64,000 nt of DNA from the NCBI GenBank assembly GCA_019187085.1, contig JABARS010000013.1, forward strand, positions 62,001-126,000, written 5' to 3'. The DNA comes from Pseudorhodoplanes sp. GTDB lineage: Bacteria; Pseudomonadota; Alphaproteobacteria; Rhizobiales; Xanthobacteraceae. This document shows positions 47,511-57,032 of the stretch, piece by piece. The notes beneath the pieces are model-generated. The model was given only the letters and a program-made list of their open reading frames with translations, was not told where the DNA came from and ran no database searches. Position 1 is the stretch's first letter; each line of letters begins with the position of its first letter. A program made the position numbers and the translations under genes.

Positions 47511-47885
47511 TTATTTCTTCGCCTCGGCCGGCGGGGCGCGGGCTGCGATCCCGTCCAGCGTCCTGCGCAATTCGCCGATCGTCTTCGCGAGACCGGCGGC
47601 TTCGGCGCGCAGGGCCGTGATCTCGGCGCTGGCCGCGTCGAGCCTGCGCTGCGTCTCGCGGACATTCTTCTGCAGCGCCTGCTGCAGGTATTCGATATTG
47701 GCCTGCAGGCATCCGGTGCGGCGCTCGACCTGCTTTTCCACCATGCAGTTTTCGAGCCCGCGCACGTCCTGCGCCGTGGCCGGCGTCAAGACCGGCGCCG
47801 AGGCCAGCGCAACGGCGAGGATGGCGGCAACGCATGCCGCCGGCACACGGGAAAGACAAAGTCCGCAAAGACGAAGTCCGCTCAC
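47511..47885 (-). CDS. Exported coiled-coil protein, hypothetical
   Basis: 124 aa from a GTG at 47885. Signal-like segment (RVPAACVAAILAVALASAPVLTPATA) followed by a heptad-rich helix (IEYLQQALQKNVRETQRRLDAASAEITALRAEAAGLAKTIGELRRTL over about residues 68-114). Two Cys (ENCMVEKQ and GCLQANI) may pair. Function unknown. It follows the next gene upstream by 10 bp on the same strand. Confidence 0.6.
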   Translation of the reverse strand: MSGLRLCGLCLSRVPAACVAAILAVALASAPVLTPATAQDVRGLENCMVEKQVERRTGCLQANIEYLQQALQKNVRETQRRLDAASAEITALRAEAAGLAKTIGELRRTLDGIAARAPPAEAKK

Positions 47886-47895
47886 GGCCGCCCCG

Positions 47896-48312
47896 CTATG
47901 GCTGCGCGCCGCAGCGCCATGGCGTGGGCTGGCAGGCGACCGGCGTATTGGAGCAGGCGGCGCCGCCGTCGTCGATGTGGCAGATATGGCAGCCGTCGGT
48001 ATAGGTCGCGCAGGCCGGGATCTCCCGCCGCAGTGCCTGCCACCATCGTTCCCGTCCCTCGGCCGCCGGACGCACCTCATGCAGTTGCGGATCGCTCCAG
48101 TCGGGCAGCGGCAGAAGGGCGTCTTTTGCCTCTTTCGTCTCGGGAGCGATTTCGGCGGCCGGCGCACCCGCCGGCGCGGATGCGGCGGCATCGGTGCCGG
48201 GCGATTGCGCGGCGGCACGTTCGCCCGCCGCAAGCACGGCCACCGTCAGAGCGGCAGCGGCCAGAACCGCCCCGCGCCGGACCGCGATTGCACGGCGACG
48301 CCTGATCCTCAT
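47896..48312 (-). CDS. Exported Cys-rich protein with CxxCH motif
   Basis: 138 aa. N-terminal signal (VRRGAVLAAAALTVAVLAAGERAAAQ), a Pro/Ala-rich linker, then a C-terminal block RREIPACATYTDGCHICHIDDGG with CHICH, a c-type haem attachment pattern, and further cysteines (GAACSN, VACQPT, WRCGAQP). Six cysteines in 35 residues could equally form disulfides or bind metal, since CxxCH occurs by chance in Cys-rich modules. Its position near a cytochrome b561 makes an electron-transfer role worth testing. No homolog recognised. Confidence 0.65.
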   Translation of the reverse strand: MRIRRRRAIAVRRGAVLAAAALTVAVLAAGERAAAQSPGTDAAASAPAGAPAAEIAPETKEAKDALLPLPDWSDPQLHEVRPAAEGRERWWQALRREIPACATYTDGCHICHIDDGGAACSNTPVACQPTPWRCGAQP

Positions 48313-48414
48313 GCCGGTCGCCGGTCGGCGCCGTGCGCCCGATGCGCAGACATCAATCTTTCTCGCCGGGGCCGCCGGCCCCGCGAGCGCCATGCCGGCC
48401 GTCAATCCTGTCTG

Positions 48415-48591
48415 TCAGTGCACGCTTTCGGTCTGTCTCAAGCGCGCGATTTCGTCCTTTACCTGCAATTTTCGCCGTTTCAGCTCGGCAACCCTCAAGT
48501 CGTCCGCCGACGGATGGGAAAGCGCTTCGTCGATTTCCGCTTCGAGCGCCCGGTGCCGCGCCTCAAGTTCCACAAGCGACTGAATGGCCAT
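48415..48591 (-). CDS. DUF465/YdcH-family protein
   Basis: 58 aa. Sequence MAIQSLVELEARHRALEAEI and the block LRVAELKRRKLQVKDEIARLRQ match the YdcH/DUF465 family of short helical hairpins. Function unknown. The start ATG at 48591 follows AGGAGA. It is divergent from a second DUF465 gene about 300 bp away; nothing else is seen in that gap. Confidence 0.88.
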   Translation of the reverse strand: MAIQSLVELEARHRALEAEIDEALSHPSADDLRVAELKRRKLQVKDEIARLRQTESVH

Positions 48592-48887
48592 GGATGACGG
48601 TCTCCTCCGATGCGTTGGAGTAGGCGATGAAGTTTGACACGACGATTGTGGCAAGTCGATTGGGGGGCTCTGTGCGGCGCAACAAATCCCCGTTTTCCGC
48701 GCTTTTCGGCCCGCCTTGAACGCCCCCCGTGTTGGGCGGATAATTCGAAACGGAACCGTCAAAAGAATCGCTTTTCGATGTGTTTTCGGCGAATTCGCCG
48801 GACCCTGTCCGGCCCCGGCACGGCGCAGCGCCCGAACGCGGCGGCGCCTCGGGGCGGCCCAGGGCGGCATCCGGGGCGGTGGCGGCC

Positions 48888-49094
48888 ATGACCAACGACG
48901 AGCAACGCGAACTGCGGACCGAGCTGGCGCGCCTGCAGCAGGAGCACCGCGACCTCGACGCGGCCATCGCCGCTCTGGTCGGCTCGCCCGGCGCCGACGT
49001 GCTCCAGGTGCAACGGCTGAAAAAGCGCAAGCTCGTGCTGCGCGACCGCATCTCCTATATCGAGGACCAGCTCACCCCCGACATCATCGCGTAA
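48888..49094 (+). CDS. DUF465/YdcH-family protein, second copy
   Basis: 68 aa. Family blocks RTELARLQQEHRDLDAAIAALV and DVLQVQRLKKRKLVLRDRISYIED. The ATG at 48888 is the only sensible start; the frame is open upstream without similarity. It is convergent with the cNMP-domain gene, 6 bp apart. Confidence 0.88.
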   Translation: MTNDEQRELRTELARLQQEHRDLDAAIAALVGSPGADVLQVQRLKKRKLVLRDRISYIEDQLTPDIIA

Positions 49095-49100
49095 GCGCCA

Positions 49101-49790
49101 TCACCGCGCGGCGGCGAGCGCCTGCTCGAGCCGCTCCTGCATATTGCGGTGATTGGCCAATAGCCGTTGCGTGATGAGCTTGAGGAAGAAGAAGCCGAAT
49201 TTCGGATTCTGGAAATAAAGCTGCTTCACCTGATTGTAGCCGATGACCAGCAATTCGCCGTCCTCCTCGCACCGGAAGGTCTGCGTGCGCTTGTTGTCCG
49301 GCGTCACCAGCCCGATCTCGCCGACGACCTCGCCCGGCCCGATCGGCACATCGATCTCTTCGAGCCGATAGCGTCCGCTGACCGGATAGAACATCGCGTC
49401 GGCCGTATCGCCCTTGAGGAAGATCGTCTCTCCCGCCCGGCAGACGCGCCGGTGCGTGAAGCCCCTGATCCAGTCCATCGACAGGCTGCCGCCGGACGCC
49501 TCCTTCACCTGCGCGACGAGCCGGACCATCTGGTAGAGGCGGCCGATATTGAGCGGCAGCAGGATGACGTGCAGCGCGAACTGCGGATAGACCTCCGCGA
49601 CCAGACCGTAGATGATGAAAAGGATGTTGGCGCAGATGCCGACGACCCGCAGCGGGATCATGGTGCGCATGGAATAGGTGCCGATCGTAACGACGGCGCC
49701 GAGATAGCCCCATATCTCTCCGTTCTGGATCAGATAGTTCCAGAATTCCACGAGCCCGCCCTCGAAGCCGATCGCGCTCCCTGCATGCAT
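49101..49790 (-). CDS. Membrane protein with cyclic-nucleotide-binding-like domain
   Basis: 229 residues. Two or three helices (about residues 28-85, including YLGAVVTIGTYSMRTMIPLRVVGICANILFIIYGLV) precede a CAP-like beta roll (about 125-215: GETIFLKGDTADAMFYPVSGRYRL, GEVVGEIGLVTPDNKRTQTF). The usual phosphate-cassette RxA is replaced by KRTQT, so cNMP binding is doubtful. No DNA-binding domain. The overall layout recalls Popeye-like bacterial proteins. The ATG at 49790 gives the N-tail before the first helix. Confidence 0.78.
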   Translation of the reverse strand: MHAGSAIGFEGGLVEFWNYLIQNGEIWGYLGAVVTIGTYSMRTMIPLRVVGICANILFIIYGLVAEVYPQFALHVILLPLNIGRLYQMVRLVAQVKEASGGSLSMDWIRGFTHRRVCRAGETIFLKGDTADAMFYPVSGRYRLEEIDVPIGPGEVVGEIGLVTPDNKRTQTFRCEEDGELLVIGYNQVKQLYFQNPKFGFFFLKLITQRLLANHRNMQERLEQALAAAR

Positions 49791-49984
49791 TTCCAGCCCT
49801 CCCGCCCTGCCCCGGCGATTTCGTTCCTGCTCCGGTTGGTCCGCGGCGACGATAACCGATACATGCGCAAGCGCTATCCGCTCATGCGCACCGCGGCGAT
49901 TCACGGTGCATGGCCGGCATTTCGCCTTGCCCCGCTTTTCTCTCTCCCTATAATCCGCCGCTTCCTTTTCGGGGGCATCCGCGC

Positions 49985-50527
<543 letters not shown>

Positions 50528-50534
50528 CGCCGCC

Positions 50535-51659
50535 ATGCCCGAGCACGCCCCGCCGCCGCTGAAGCCCGGCGCCACCATCGGCATCCTGGGCGGCGGCCAG
50601 CTCGGCCGCATGCTGGCGCAGGCGGCCGCCAAGCTCGGCCTGCACTGCCATATCTTCTCGCCAGAGAGCGATTCCTGCGCGTTCGAAGTCGTGCGCCGCT
50701 CCACCATCGCCGACTATTCGGACGTCGCCGCGCTCGACGCCTTCGCCGCCGATTGCGACGTCATCACCTACGAGTTCGAGAACGTGCCGGCGCAGTGCGC
50801 GGCCTTCCTCAAGAGCCGAAAGCCGGTGCTGCCCGACCCGGCCGTGCTCGAGCGCACGCAGGACCGGCTGATCGAGAAGGACTTCGTCAGCGCGCTTAAA
50901 ATCCCGACCGCGCCCTATGCGCCGGTTCATAGCGCCGCCCAATTGCAGGCCGCGGTCGAGGCGGTCGGCCGCCCGGCCGTGCTCAAGACGCGCCGGCTCG
51001 GCTACGACGGCAAGGGCCAGGCGACGATCGCAAGGAACGGCGATCCGGCCGCCGCCTGGCGGACGCTGCGGGAGGTGCCCTGCATCCTGGAAGGCTTCGT
51101 CGCCTTCGAGCGCGAGGTCTCCGTCGTCGCCGCCCGCGGCCGCGACGGCAAGGTCATGTGTTTCGACGTCACCGAGAATGACCACCGCCACCACATCCTG
51201 CACCATTCCCGCGCGCCCGCGCGCATCCCGCCCGCGCTCGCAAAAGACGCCGTGCGCATCGCCGAGCGGATCGCGCGCGCGTTCGACTATGTGGGGGTGT
51301 TGGCGGTGGAGATGTTCGTGGTGCGGCGCGGCGGCGCGCGTACTCTCTTGGTCAACGAGATCGCGCCGCGCGTCCACAATTCCGGGCACTGGACCCTCGA
51401 CGGGGCGAGCGTCTCCCAGTTCGAGCAGCATATCCGGGCGGTGGCGGGCTGGCCGCTGGCCAAGCCGGTCCGCCACGGCCGGGTGGAGATGACCAACCTG
51501 ATCGGGGAGGAGGTCCACGAGGTCGAGCGCTGGCTGCGCCAGGGCGGAACCTCGGTCCACCTCTACGGCAAGGCGGAGGCCCGCCCCGGTCGCAAGATGG
51601 GCCATGTCACCCGGGTCAGCCCGGAAGGCGGCCGCACCCCCAAGCCACCGCGCGAGTAG
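50535..51659 (+). CDS. purK: 5-(carboxyamino)imidazole ribonucleotide synthase
   Basis: 374 aa. ATP-grasp enzyme making N5-CAIR from AIR, bicarbonate and ATP. IGILGGGQLGRMLAQAA, ERTQDRLIEKDFV, KTRRLGYDGKGQA, EGFVAFEREVSVV and VNEIAPRVHNSGHWT are all conserved. It works directly with the preceding PurE. The first part of the frame overlaps purE and is not used. Confidence 0.97.
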   Translation: MPEHAPPPLKPGATIGILGGGQLGRMLAQAAAKLGLHCHIFSPESDSCAFEVVRRSTIADYSDVAALDAFAADCDVITYEFENVPAQCAAFLKSRKPVLPDPAVLERTQDRLIEKDFVSALKIPTAPYAPVHSAAQLQAAVEAVGRPAVLKTRRLGYDGKGQATIARNGDPAAAWRTLREVPCILEGFVAFEREVSVVAARGRDGKVMCFDVTENDHRHHILHHSRAPARIPPALAKDAVRIAERIARAFDYVGVLAVEMFVVRRGGARTLLVNEIAPRVHNSGHWTLDGASVSQFEQHIRAVAGWPLAKPVRHGRVEMTNLIGEEVHEVERWLRQGGTSVHLYGKAEARPGRKMGHVTRVSPEGGRTPKPPRE

Positions 51660-51773
51660 ACTCTTGACCGGCTTTCTGGTACAGGCGCGCGACTTGAAGT
51701 GCCCGCGCCGCGCGGGATTTCAGCCGAAATCAGACCCGCAACCGGGCCTCAGACGGCCCAAGAAGGAAGACAC

Positions 51774-52058
51774 GTGCAGGTTCTCGTTCGCGACAACAAC
51801 GTCGACCAGGCCCTCAAGGCGCTCAAGAAGAAGATGCAGCGCGAGGGCATTTTCCGCGAGATGAAGCTCCGCGGCCATTATGAGAAGCCCTCCGAGAAGA
51901 AAGCCCGCCAGAAGGCGGAAGCGGTGCGCCGGGCGCGCAAGCTCGCCCGCAAGCGCGCGCAGCGCGAAGGCCTGCTGCCCTCCAAGCCCAAGCCGGTCAC
52001 GGCCGGAGCGGGCGGCGGACGCGGCGGCGCGGGCCGCGGCGGCTTCACCCGCAACTGA
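51774..52058 (+). CDS. rpsU: Ribosomal protein bS21
   Basis: Small-subunit protein bS21 (94 aa). GTG start ([21 protein letters not shown]) after AAGGAAG. Basic block [24 protein letters not shown], then a Gly/Arg tail ([15 protein letters not shown]) beyond the usual E. coli length; such tails are common in alphaproteobacterial bS21. Confidence 0.95.
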   Translation: MQVLVRDNNVDQALKALKKKMQREGIFREMKLRGHYEKPSEKKARQKAEAVRRARKLARKRAQREGLLPSKPKPVTAGAGGGRGGAGRGGFTRN

Positions 52059-52109
52059 CGAATTTCCCCAACGGGACGACCACGGTCGCCGGGCCCCTGC
52101 CCGGCGATT

Positions 52110-52928
52110 TCATTTGAGCGGCCGCCGCTGCGCCACGTCGGACAGGAACGCGCGGGCCGCCTCGACCGCGCCGTGCTCGCCGAGATCCTCGTGCCCGGCA
52201 CCGGGAAAGCGCACGAAGCGCTTAGGGCCAGGCGCCAGCGCGAACAGCCGCGCGCCGAAGCGGATCGGGATGACGCGGTCGCGCTCCCCGTGCAGAACCA
52301 GAAGCGGCGCATCGATGCGCCCGATGCGCTCGTCGGAGCGGAACTGGTCCTTCATCAGCCAGCGGACGGGAATGACCGGATAGATCGCCGCCGCGATATC
52401 GACGGTCGAAGTATAAGGCGCTTCGAGCACGAGGGCGGCGACCGGCCGCTCGGCAGCGACCGCGATCGCAACGCCGGAGCCGAGCGATTCGCCCCACAGC
52501 ACGATGCGCTCCGCGCCGTAGCGCGCGGCGGCGAAATCGTAGGCCGCCCGGCCGTCGGCGATCAGGCCCTGCTCGCTCGGATGCCCGCTCGAGCCGCCAT
52601 AGCCGCGGTACGACAGCGCGACAAGACCGGTGCCGTCCGACGTCAGCGGCGCAAAGCGCCATGGCCTGTGCCGCAGCGCGCCGCCATTGCCGTGATAATA
52701 GACGACGACGAAGCGCCCCGCGTGCGGGGCGACATGCCAGGCGAGGAGCCGTTCGCCGTCGGCCGCGGTGAGCGCGATCTCCTCGGCCTGCGCAAACCCC
52801 GCCTCGGCCGGCGCCGTGCGCACCGTCTCCGGAAAATACATCAGCCAGCGCTGCGCGAAATACATGACGGCGACGAAGCCGATATATCCAGCCACGACAT
52901 AGAATGCGATCGACTTGAAAGCAGCCAT
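52110..52928 (-). CDS. Membrane-anchored alpha/beta hydrolase (BEM46/YfhR-like)
   Basis: 272 aa. One N-terminal helix (IAFYVVAGYIGFVAVMYFAQ) anchors an alpha/beta hydrolase. Nucleophile motif GESLGSG (about residue 147), oxyanion region VYYHGNGGA, Asp in LVLHGERDRVIPI and His in GAGHEDLG form the triad. This is the BEM46-like group, serine hydrolases of unknown substrate. Convergent with rpsU. Confidence 0.9.
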   Translation of the reverse strand: MAAFKSIAFYVVAGYIGFVAVMYFAQRWLMYFPETVRTAPAEAGFAQAEEIALTAADGERLLAWHVAPHAGRFVVVYYHGNGGALRHRPWRFAPLTSDGTGLVALSYRGYGGSSGHPSEQGLIADGRAAYDFAAARYGAERIVLWGESLGSGVAIAVAAERPVAALVLEAPYTSTVDIAAAIYPVIPVRWLMKDQFRSDERIGRIDAPLLVLHGERDRVIPIRFGARLFALAPGPKRFVRFPGAGHEDLGEHGAVEAARAFLSDVAQRRPLK

Positions 52929-53037
52929 CGGCGCGACAATGTCCCCCGGTCAGACAGCCAGCATGCGGACCGGGCATGCTCGCTCATCCGGATCGCCATA
53001 TTGTGACAGCCGGCGTTTCCGGTTAAGTCTCGATACC

Positions 53038-53733
53038 ATGCTGGCGCCCGAAGAACTCACGATTCTCGTCCGCATCACGGCCGCGCTCGCGATCGGCGCC
53101 ATGATCGGTTTCGAGCGCACCTTCCATGGCCGGCCCGCGGGTTTCCGCACCCATGCGCTGGTCTGCGTCGCCTCCGCGCTTCTGATGCTGGTCACCGTCT
53201 ACCAGGACGTCTGGATGACGCATGTGCCGACCGAGGCGATCCGCACCGACCCGACCCGCATGGCGCAGGGCATCATGACCGGCATCGGCTTTCTCGGCGC
53301 CGGCGTCATCTTCAAGGAAGGCCTGACGGTGCGCGGCCTCACCACCGCGGCCTCGATCTGGATCACCTCGGCGATCGGCATCCTGGTCGGCATCGGCTTC
53401 TATTTCGCCGCCGGATTCGGGGCCGTCGCGGCGATCGCGATCCTGTCGCTGTTCCGCTGGATCGAAAACCGGCTGCCGTCAGAATACTACGCGCACCTGA
53501 TCGTGGCGTTCCCGCGCCGCAAGGTGATGACCGAGGACCGGCTGCGCCAGATGGTCGGCAATCACGGTTTCACCATCGCCAACCTGTCGTCGCGGCTGAC
53601 CAATGCCGGCAAGGAATTCGAGTACCGCATGATGATCCGCGCCCGCGCCCGCGACGCCACCGAGGCGCTGTCGCGACAATTGCGCCAATCGTCCGAGATC
53701 ATCGGTTTCCGCATCTCGCCGACCGGCGACTGA
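53038..53733 (+). CDS. MgtC/SapB-family protein
   Basis: 231 aa. Membrane part with the MgtC signature (IGAMIGFERTFHGRPAGFRTHALVCVASALLM; MAQGIMTGIGFLGAGVIFKEG; RGLTTAASIWITSAIG) and a cytosolic C-terminal ACT-like domain (about residues 155-231). MgtC proteins affect Mg homeostasis and ATP synthase in pathogens; family role here is uncertain. ATG at 53038 matches the family start. Confidence 0.93.
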   Translation: MLAPEELTILVRITAALAIGAMIGFERTFHGRPAGFRTHALVCVASALLMLVTVYQDVWMTHVPTEAIRTDPTRMAQGIMTGIGFLGAGVIFKEGLTVRGLTTAASIWITSAIGILVGIGFYFAAGFGAVAAIAILSLFRWIENRLPSEYYAHLIVAFPRRKVMTEDRLRQMVGNHGFTIANLSSRLTNAGKEFEYRMMIRARARDATEALSRQLRQSSEIIGFRISPTGD

Positions 53734-53751
53734 CCCTCAGCGATCGATCCT

Positions 53752-54945
53752 ATGTCCGCACAGACGCGCTGGAGCGCGGTCGTCATCCTGATTGCCGCCG
53801 GCATGGTCGCCGCCTTCCAGATCGGAAAGGCGGCGATCGCGGTGCCGCTGCTGCAGCAGGATCTGGGCCTGAGCCTCGTCTTCGCATCCTGGATCGTCGG
53901 CGCCTTCGGGGCGCTCGGCGCGTTCGGCGGCATCTTCGCCGGCACCATCGTCTCGATGTTCGAGCCGCGCCGCACACTGCTGGTCGGGCTTTGCCTGACC
54001 GGCCTTGCCAGCATCGCCGGCGCGCTCGCGCCCAACGGCGCGGTGCTGCTGGCGACGCGCGTCGCCGAAGGCTGCGGCTTCCTCGCCATCGTGCTCTCGG
54101 TGCCGCGCCTGTTGCGCACCATCGCCGGCCCCGCCGAGCGCGACCGCATCTTCGCCTTCTGGGGCGTCTATCTTCCCGCCGGCTCGGCGCTGATGATGCT
54201 GCTCGGCCCGCTGATCGCCGCGCCCGGCTGGCGCGTCCTGTGGCTGGTCAACGGCGTGGCGGCGCTCGCCTATGCCGGGGTGATCGCGCGCACGATCGCA
54301 GCCCAGCCCGGCGCCGCGGAAGCTTCGCGCGCGCTTCTCAATATCGCGCAGGTGCTACGTTCGCCGGGACCGCTGCTGCTGACCGCGATATTCGGCATCT
54401 ACACGTTCCACTATTTCGCGCTGACCGGCCTGCTGCCGACGCTGCTGGTCGACCGGCTCGGGCTCAGCATCGCCGCCGCCGGCGTCGTCAGCGCGCTGAC
54501 GGTGCTCGCCAACGGCATCGGCAATCTCACCGCCGGCGTGCTCATCCGCATGGGCGTCCCGCTCTGGGCGGTGGCGACGGCCGGCTTCACGGTGATCGGG
54601 ACGTCGGGTTTTGCGATCTTCTCGGACCAGTTGCCGGTCGCCGTCATCGCGCTCGCGGCCGCCGCGACGCTGGCGGTGAGCGGGCTGATCCCGGCCTCGA
54701 TCTTCGCCGCCGCGCCGCGGCTTGCGGCGAGCGCGGCGCTCTTGTCGATCACGATCGGGCTTGCAATGAACGGCAGCAATCTCGGCCAGCTTCTCGGCCC
54801 GGCGGCGCTCGCCGCCTTCGTGCAGCGCTACGGCTGGGACCGCGCGCCGCTGCTGTTTGTCGGGGTGATGGTGGCGGGACTTTCGGTGGCTTTGGCGCTG
54901 CGCGCGGTGCTGCGCCGCGCGGGCCCGCCGGCCGGCGGGGCATGA
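53752..54945 (+). CDS. Major facilitator superfamily transporter
   Basis: 397-residue permease with about twelve helices. The loop after helix 2 (FAGTIVSMFEPRRTLLVG) is the A-type MFS motif. Related to cyanate (CynX)-like and other MFS branches; substrate unknown. It follows mgtC at 18 bp on the same strand, so the two may be co-transcribed. Confidence 0.87.
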   Translation: MSAQTRWSAVVILIAAGMVAAFQIGKAAIAVPLLQQDLGLSLVFASWIVGAFGALGAFGGIFAGTIVSMFEPRRTLLVGLCLTGLASIAGALAPNGAVLLATRVAEGCGFLAIVLSVPRLLRTIAGPAERDRIFAFWGVYLPAGSALMMLLGPLIAAPGWRVLWLVNGVAALAYAGVIARTIAAQPGAAEASRALLNIAQVLRSPGPLLLTAIFGIYTFHYFALTGLLPTLLVDRLGLSIAAAGVVSALTVLANGIGNLTAGVLIRMGVPLWAVATAGFTVIGTSGFAIFSDQLPVAVIALAAAATLAVSGLIPASIFAAAPRLAASAALLSITIGLAMNGSNLGQLLGPAALAAFVQRYGWDRAPLLFVGVMVAGLSVALALRAVLRRAGPPAGGA

Positions 54946-54985
54946 CGGGCCACGCCCGCCATCCCGCGCCGGCACGACACGAGGG

Positions 54986-55363
54986 TCAGGCCGCCTTTTT
55001 CGCCTTCTTCTTCTTGCGCGGCTTCTTCTGCGCGGAGAGATAGAGCGCGACCTTCTTCGACGAACGGCCGGCGACCTTGACCGCCGCTTTCAGCTTGGCC
55101 GCCGTCACCTTGAACTTCTTCGACCAGTAGCGCAGCTCGTAGGGCTGGCTGACCGCGATCAGCGCGCGGTCGCGGTCCTTCTGCTTCTGGAATTTCAGAT
55201 AGGCCTCGACCTTGCGCGACGAACGGCCTACCGCCTTGACCGCCGCCTTCAGCTTGGCCGGCGTCACCTTGAACTTCTTGCACCAGTAGCGGACCTCGTA
55301 GGGCTCCTTCAGTGCGATCAGCGCACGATCCGAGCCGCCGCGCTTCTTCTTGTTGTCAGCCAT
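54986..55363 (-). CDS. DUF3606 protein with duplicated domain
   Basis: 125 aa containing two near-identical DUF3606 units (about residues 10-58 and 63-110). Each reads RALIA-P/L-YE-RYW-KKFKVT-A-KLKAAVK-GRSS-KV-YL. A Lys-rich tail (KKPRKKKKAKKAA) follows, giving a very basic protein likely to bind nucleic acid. Function is unknown. Single-unit DUF3606 proteins are more usual, so the duplication is notable. Confidence 0.82.
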   Translation of the reverse strand: MADNKKKRGGSDRALIALKEPYEVRYWCKKFKVTPAKLKAAVKAVGRSSRKVEAYLKFQKQKDRDRALIAVSQPYELRYWSKKFKVTAAKLKAAVKVAGRSSKKVALYLSAQKKPRKKKKAKKAA

Positions 55364-55484
55364 GTGTTTCTCCTTGCCGTGAGGGGGCGCACCAGCGCGC
55401 CCCGCGCTTACGCACAGACCTACGCGTCGGGATATGCACAGTGACAGATTCGGGCGCGGTCCGACAAAGACGGCGCGGCCGCCG

Positions 55485-56879
55485 CTACATCGACTTGACG
55501 ATGCTCTCGGTCATCTTCTTGGCGTCGCCGAGCAGCATCATCGTATTGTCGCGGTAAAACAGCGGATTGTCGATGCCGGCATAGCCGGAGGCGAGCGAGC
55601 GCTTGATGAACATCACGGTGCCGGCCTTCCACACCTGCAGCACCGGCATGCCGTAGATCGGCGAGGTCTTGTCCTCCTCGGCGGCCGGGTTGGTGACGTC
55701 GTTGGCGCCGATGACGAAGGCGATGTCGGCCTGCGCGAATTCGGAGTTGATGTCCTCGAGCTCGAACACCTCGTCGTAGGGCACGTTGGCTTCCGCCAAG
55801 AGCACGTTCATGTGCCCGGGCATGCGGCCGGCGACCGGGTGGATGGCGTACTTGACCTCGACGCCTTCCTTCTTGAGATGGTCGGCCATCTCGCGCAGCG
55901 CGTGCTGGGCCTGCGCCACCGCCATGCCGTAGCCCGGCACGATGATGACCTTGGAGGCGTTCTTCATGATGTAGGCGGCGTCTTCGGCCGAGCCGAGCTT
56001 GACCGGACGCTGCTCGGCCGCCCCGGCCGCCGCTGCCACCTCGCCGCCGAAGCCGCCGAGGATGACGGAGATGAAGGAGCGGTTCATGCCCTTGCACATG
56101 ATGTAGGACAGGATCGCGCCCGAGGAGCCGACGAGGGCCCCGGTGATGATCAGCGCCGAATTGCCGAGCGTGAAGCCGATGCCGGCGGCCGCCCAGCCGG
56201 AATAGGAATTGAGCATCGAGATCACGACCGGCATGTCGGCGCCGCCGATCGGGATGATGATGAGGATGCCGAGCACGAGCGCGATGACCGTCACCAGCCA
56301 GAAATCGAGCTGGCTCTGCGACACCACGAGGCCGTAGACGAAGAACACCAGCGCCAGCGCCAGCCCGATATTGATGACGTGGCGCGCGGGCAGGATGATC
56401 GGCGCGCCGCTCATGCGCCCGGACAGCTTGAGGAAGGCGATGATCGAGCCGGTGAAGGTGATGGCGCCGATGGCGACGCCGAGCGCCATCTCCACGAGGC
56501 TGGATTTGTGGATGGCACCGCGGATGCCGATGTCGAAGGCGGCGGGCGCGTAGAAGGCGGCGGCCGCCACCAGCACCGCGGCAAGGCCGACCAGCGAATG
56601 GAAGGCGGCGACCAGTTCGGGCATCGCCGTCATCGGCACGCGCCGCGCGATCACCGCGCCGATGCCGCCGCCGAGGCCGAGCCCGAGAACGACCAGCAGC
56701 CAGGCGCCGAAGCCGGCCGGCGGATGCGAGGCGAGCGTCGTGAGCACCGCGATGGCCATACCGGCGATGCCGAACATGTTGCCCATGCGGCTGGTTTCCG
56801 GGCTCGACAACCCGCGCAGCGCCAGGATGAACAGGACGCCGGAAACGAGATAAAGCAGGGCTGCGAGATTGGCGCTCAT
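55485..56879 (-). CDS. pntB: NAD(P) transhydrogenase subunit beta
   Basis: 464 aa. Membrane and NADP-binding subunit of the proton-translocating transhydrogenase. Helices occupy the first 260 residues, and the domain III has VIIVPGYGMAVAQAQHALREM, HPVAGRMPGHMNVLLAEA and GANDVTNPAA. The ATG at 56879 matches the family. pntAB and pntAA lie upstream in the same direction, but the spacer contains two palindromes. Confidence 0.96.
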   Translation of the reverse strand: MSANLAALLYLVSGVLFILALRGLSSPETSRMGNMFGIAGMAIAVLTTLASHPPAGFGAWLLVVLGLGLGGGIGAVIARRVPMTAMPELVAAFHSLVGLAAVLVAAAAFYAPAAFDIGIRGAIHKSSLVEMALGVAIGAITFTGSIIAFLKLSGRMSGAPIILPARHVINIGLALALVFFVYGLVVSQSQLDFWLVTVIALVLGILIIIPIGGADMPVVISMLNSYSGWAAAGIGFTLGNSALIITGALVGSSGAILSYIMCKGMNRSFISVILGGFGGEVAAAAGAAEQRPVKLGSAEDAAYIMKNASKVIIVPGYGMAVAQAQHALREMADHLKKEGVEVKYAIHPVAGRMPGHMNVLLAEANVPYDEVFELEDINSEFAQADIAFVIGANDVTNPAAEEDKTSPIYGMPVLQVWKAGTVMFIKRSLASGYAGIDNPLFYRDNTMMLLGDAKKMTESIVKSM

Positions 56880-56896
56880 GGACGAACCTTCATGCC

Positions 56897-56946
56897 GTGT
56901 CCCGGGCGCAGCACAGCGCACGGCGGTGCGCTGCAGAACCGGGGCC
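56897..56946. repeat. Palindromic repeat, family B copy 1
   Basis: TGTCCCGG followed by the stem AGCGCAC-ggcg-GTGCGCT and closing CCGGGG. It is one of two elements in the pntAB-pntB spacer. Confidence 0.6.
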
Positions 56947-56960
56947 GTTCGATTTGTGGC

Positions 56961-57010
56961 GGTCCCGGATCAGCGGCGCATCGCTGCGCGCTGCACCGCA
57001 TCCGGAACAC
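56961..57010. repeat. Palindromic repeat, family B copy 2
   Basis: GTCCCGGATCAGCGGCGC and TGCGCGCTG with closing ATCCGGAACAC. It resembles the GTCCCGGA-stem-TCCGGGAC repeats common in Bradyrhizobium-like genomes. Confidence 0.6.
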
Positions 57011-57032
57011 GATAAGATCGTCATCGCGCGCT

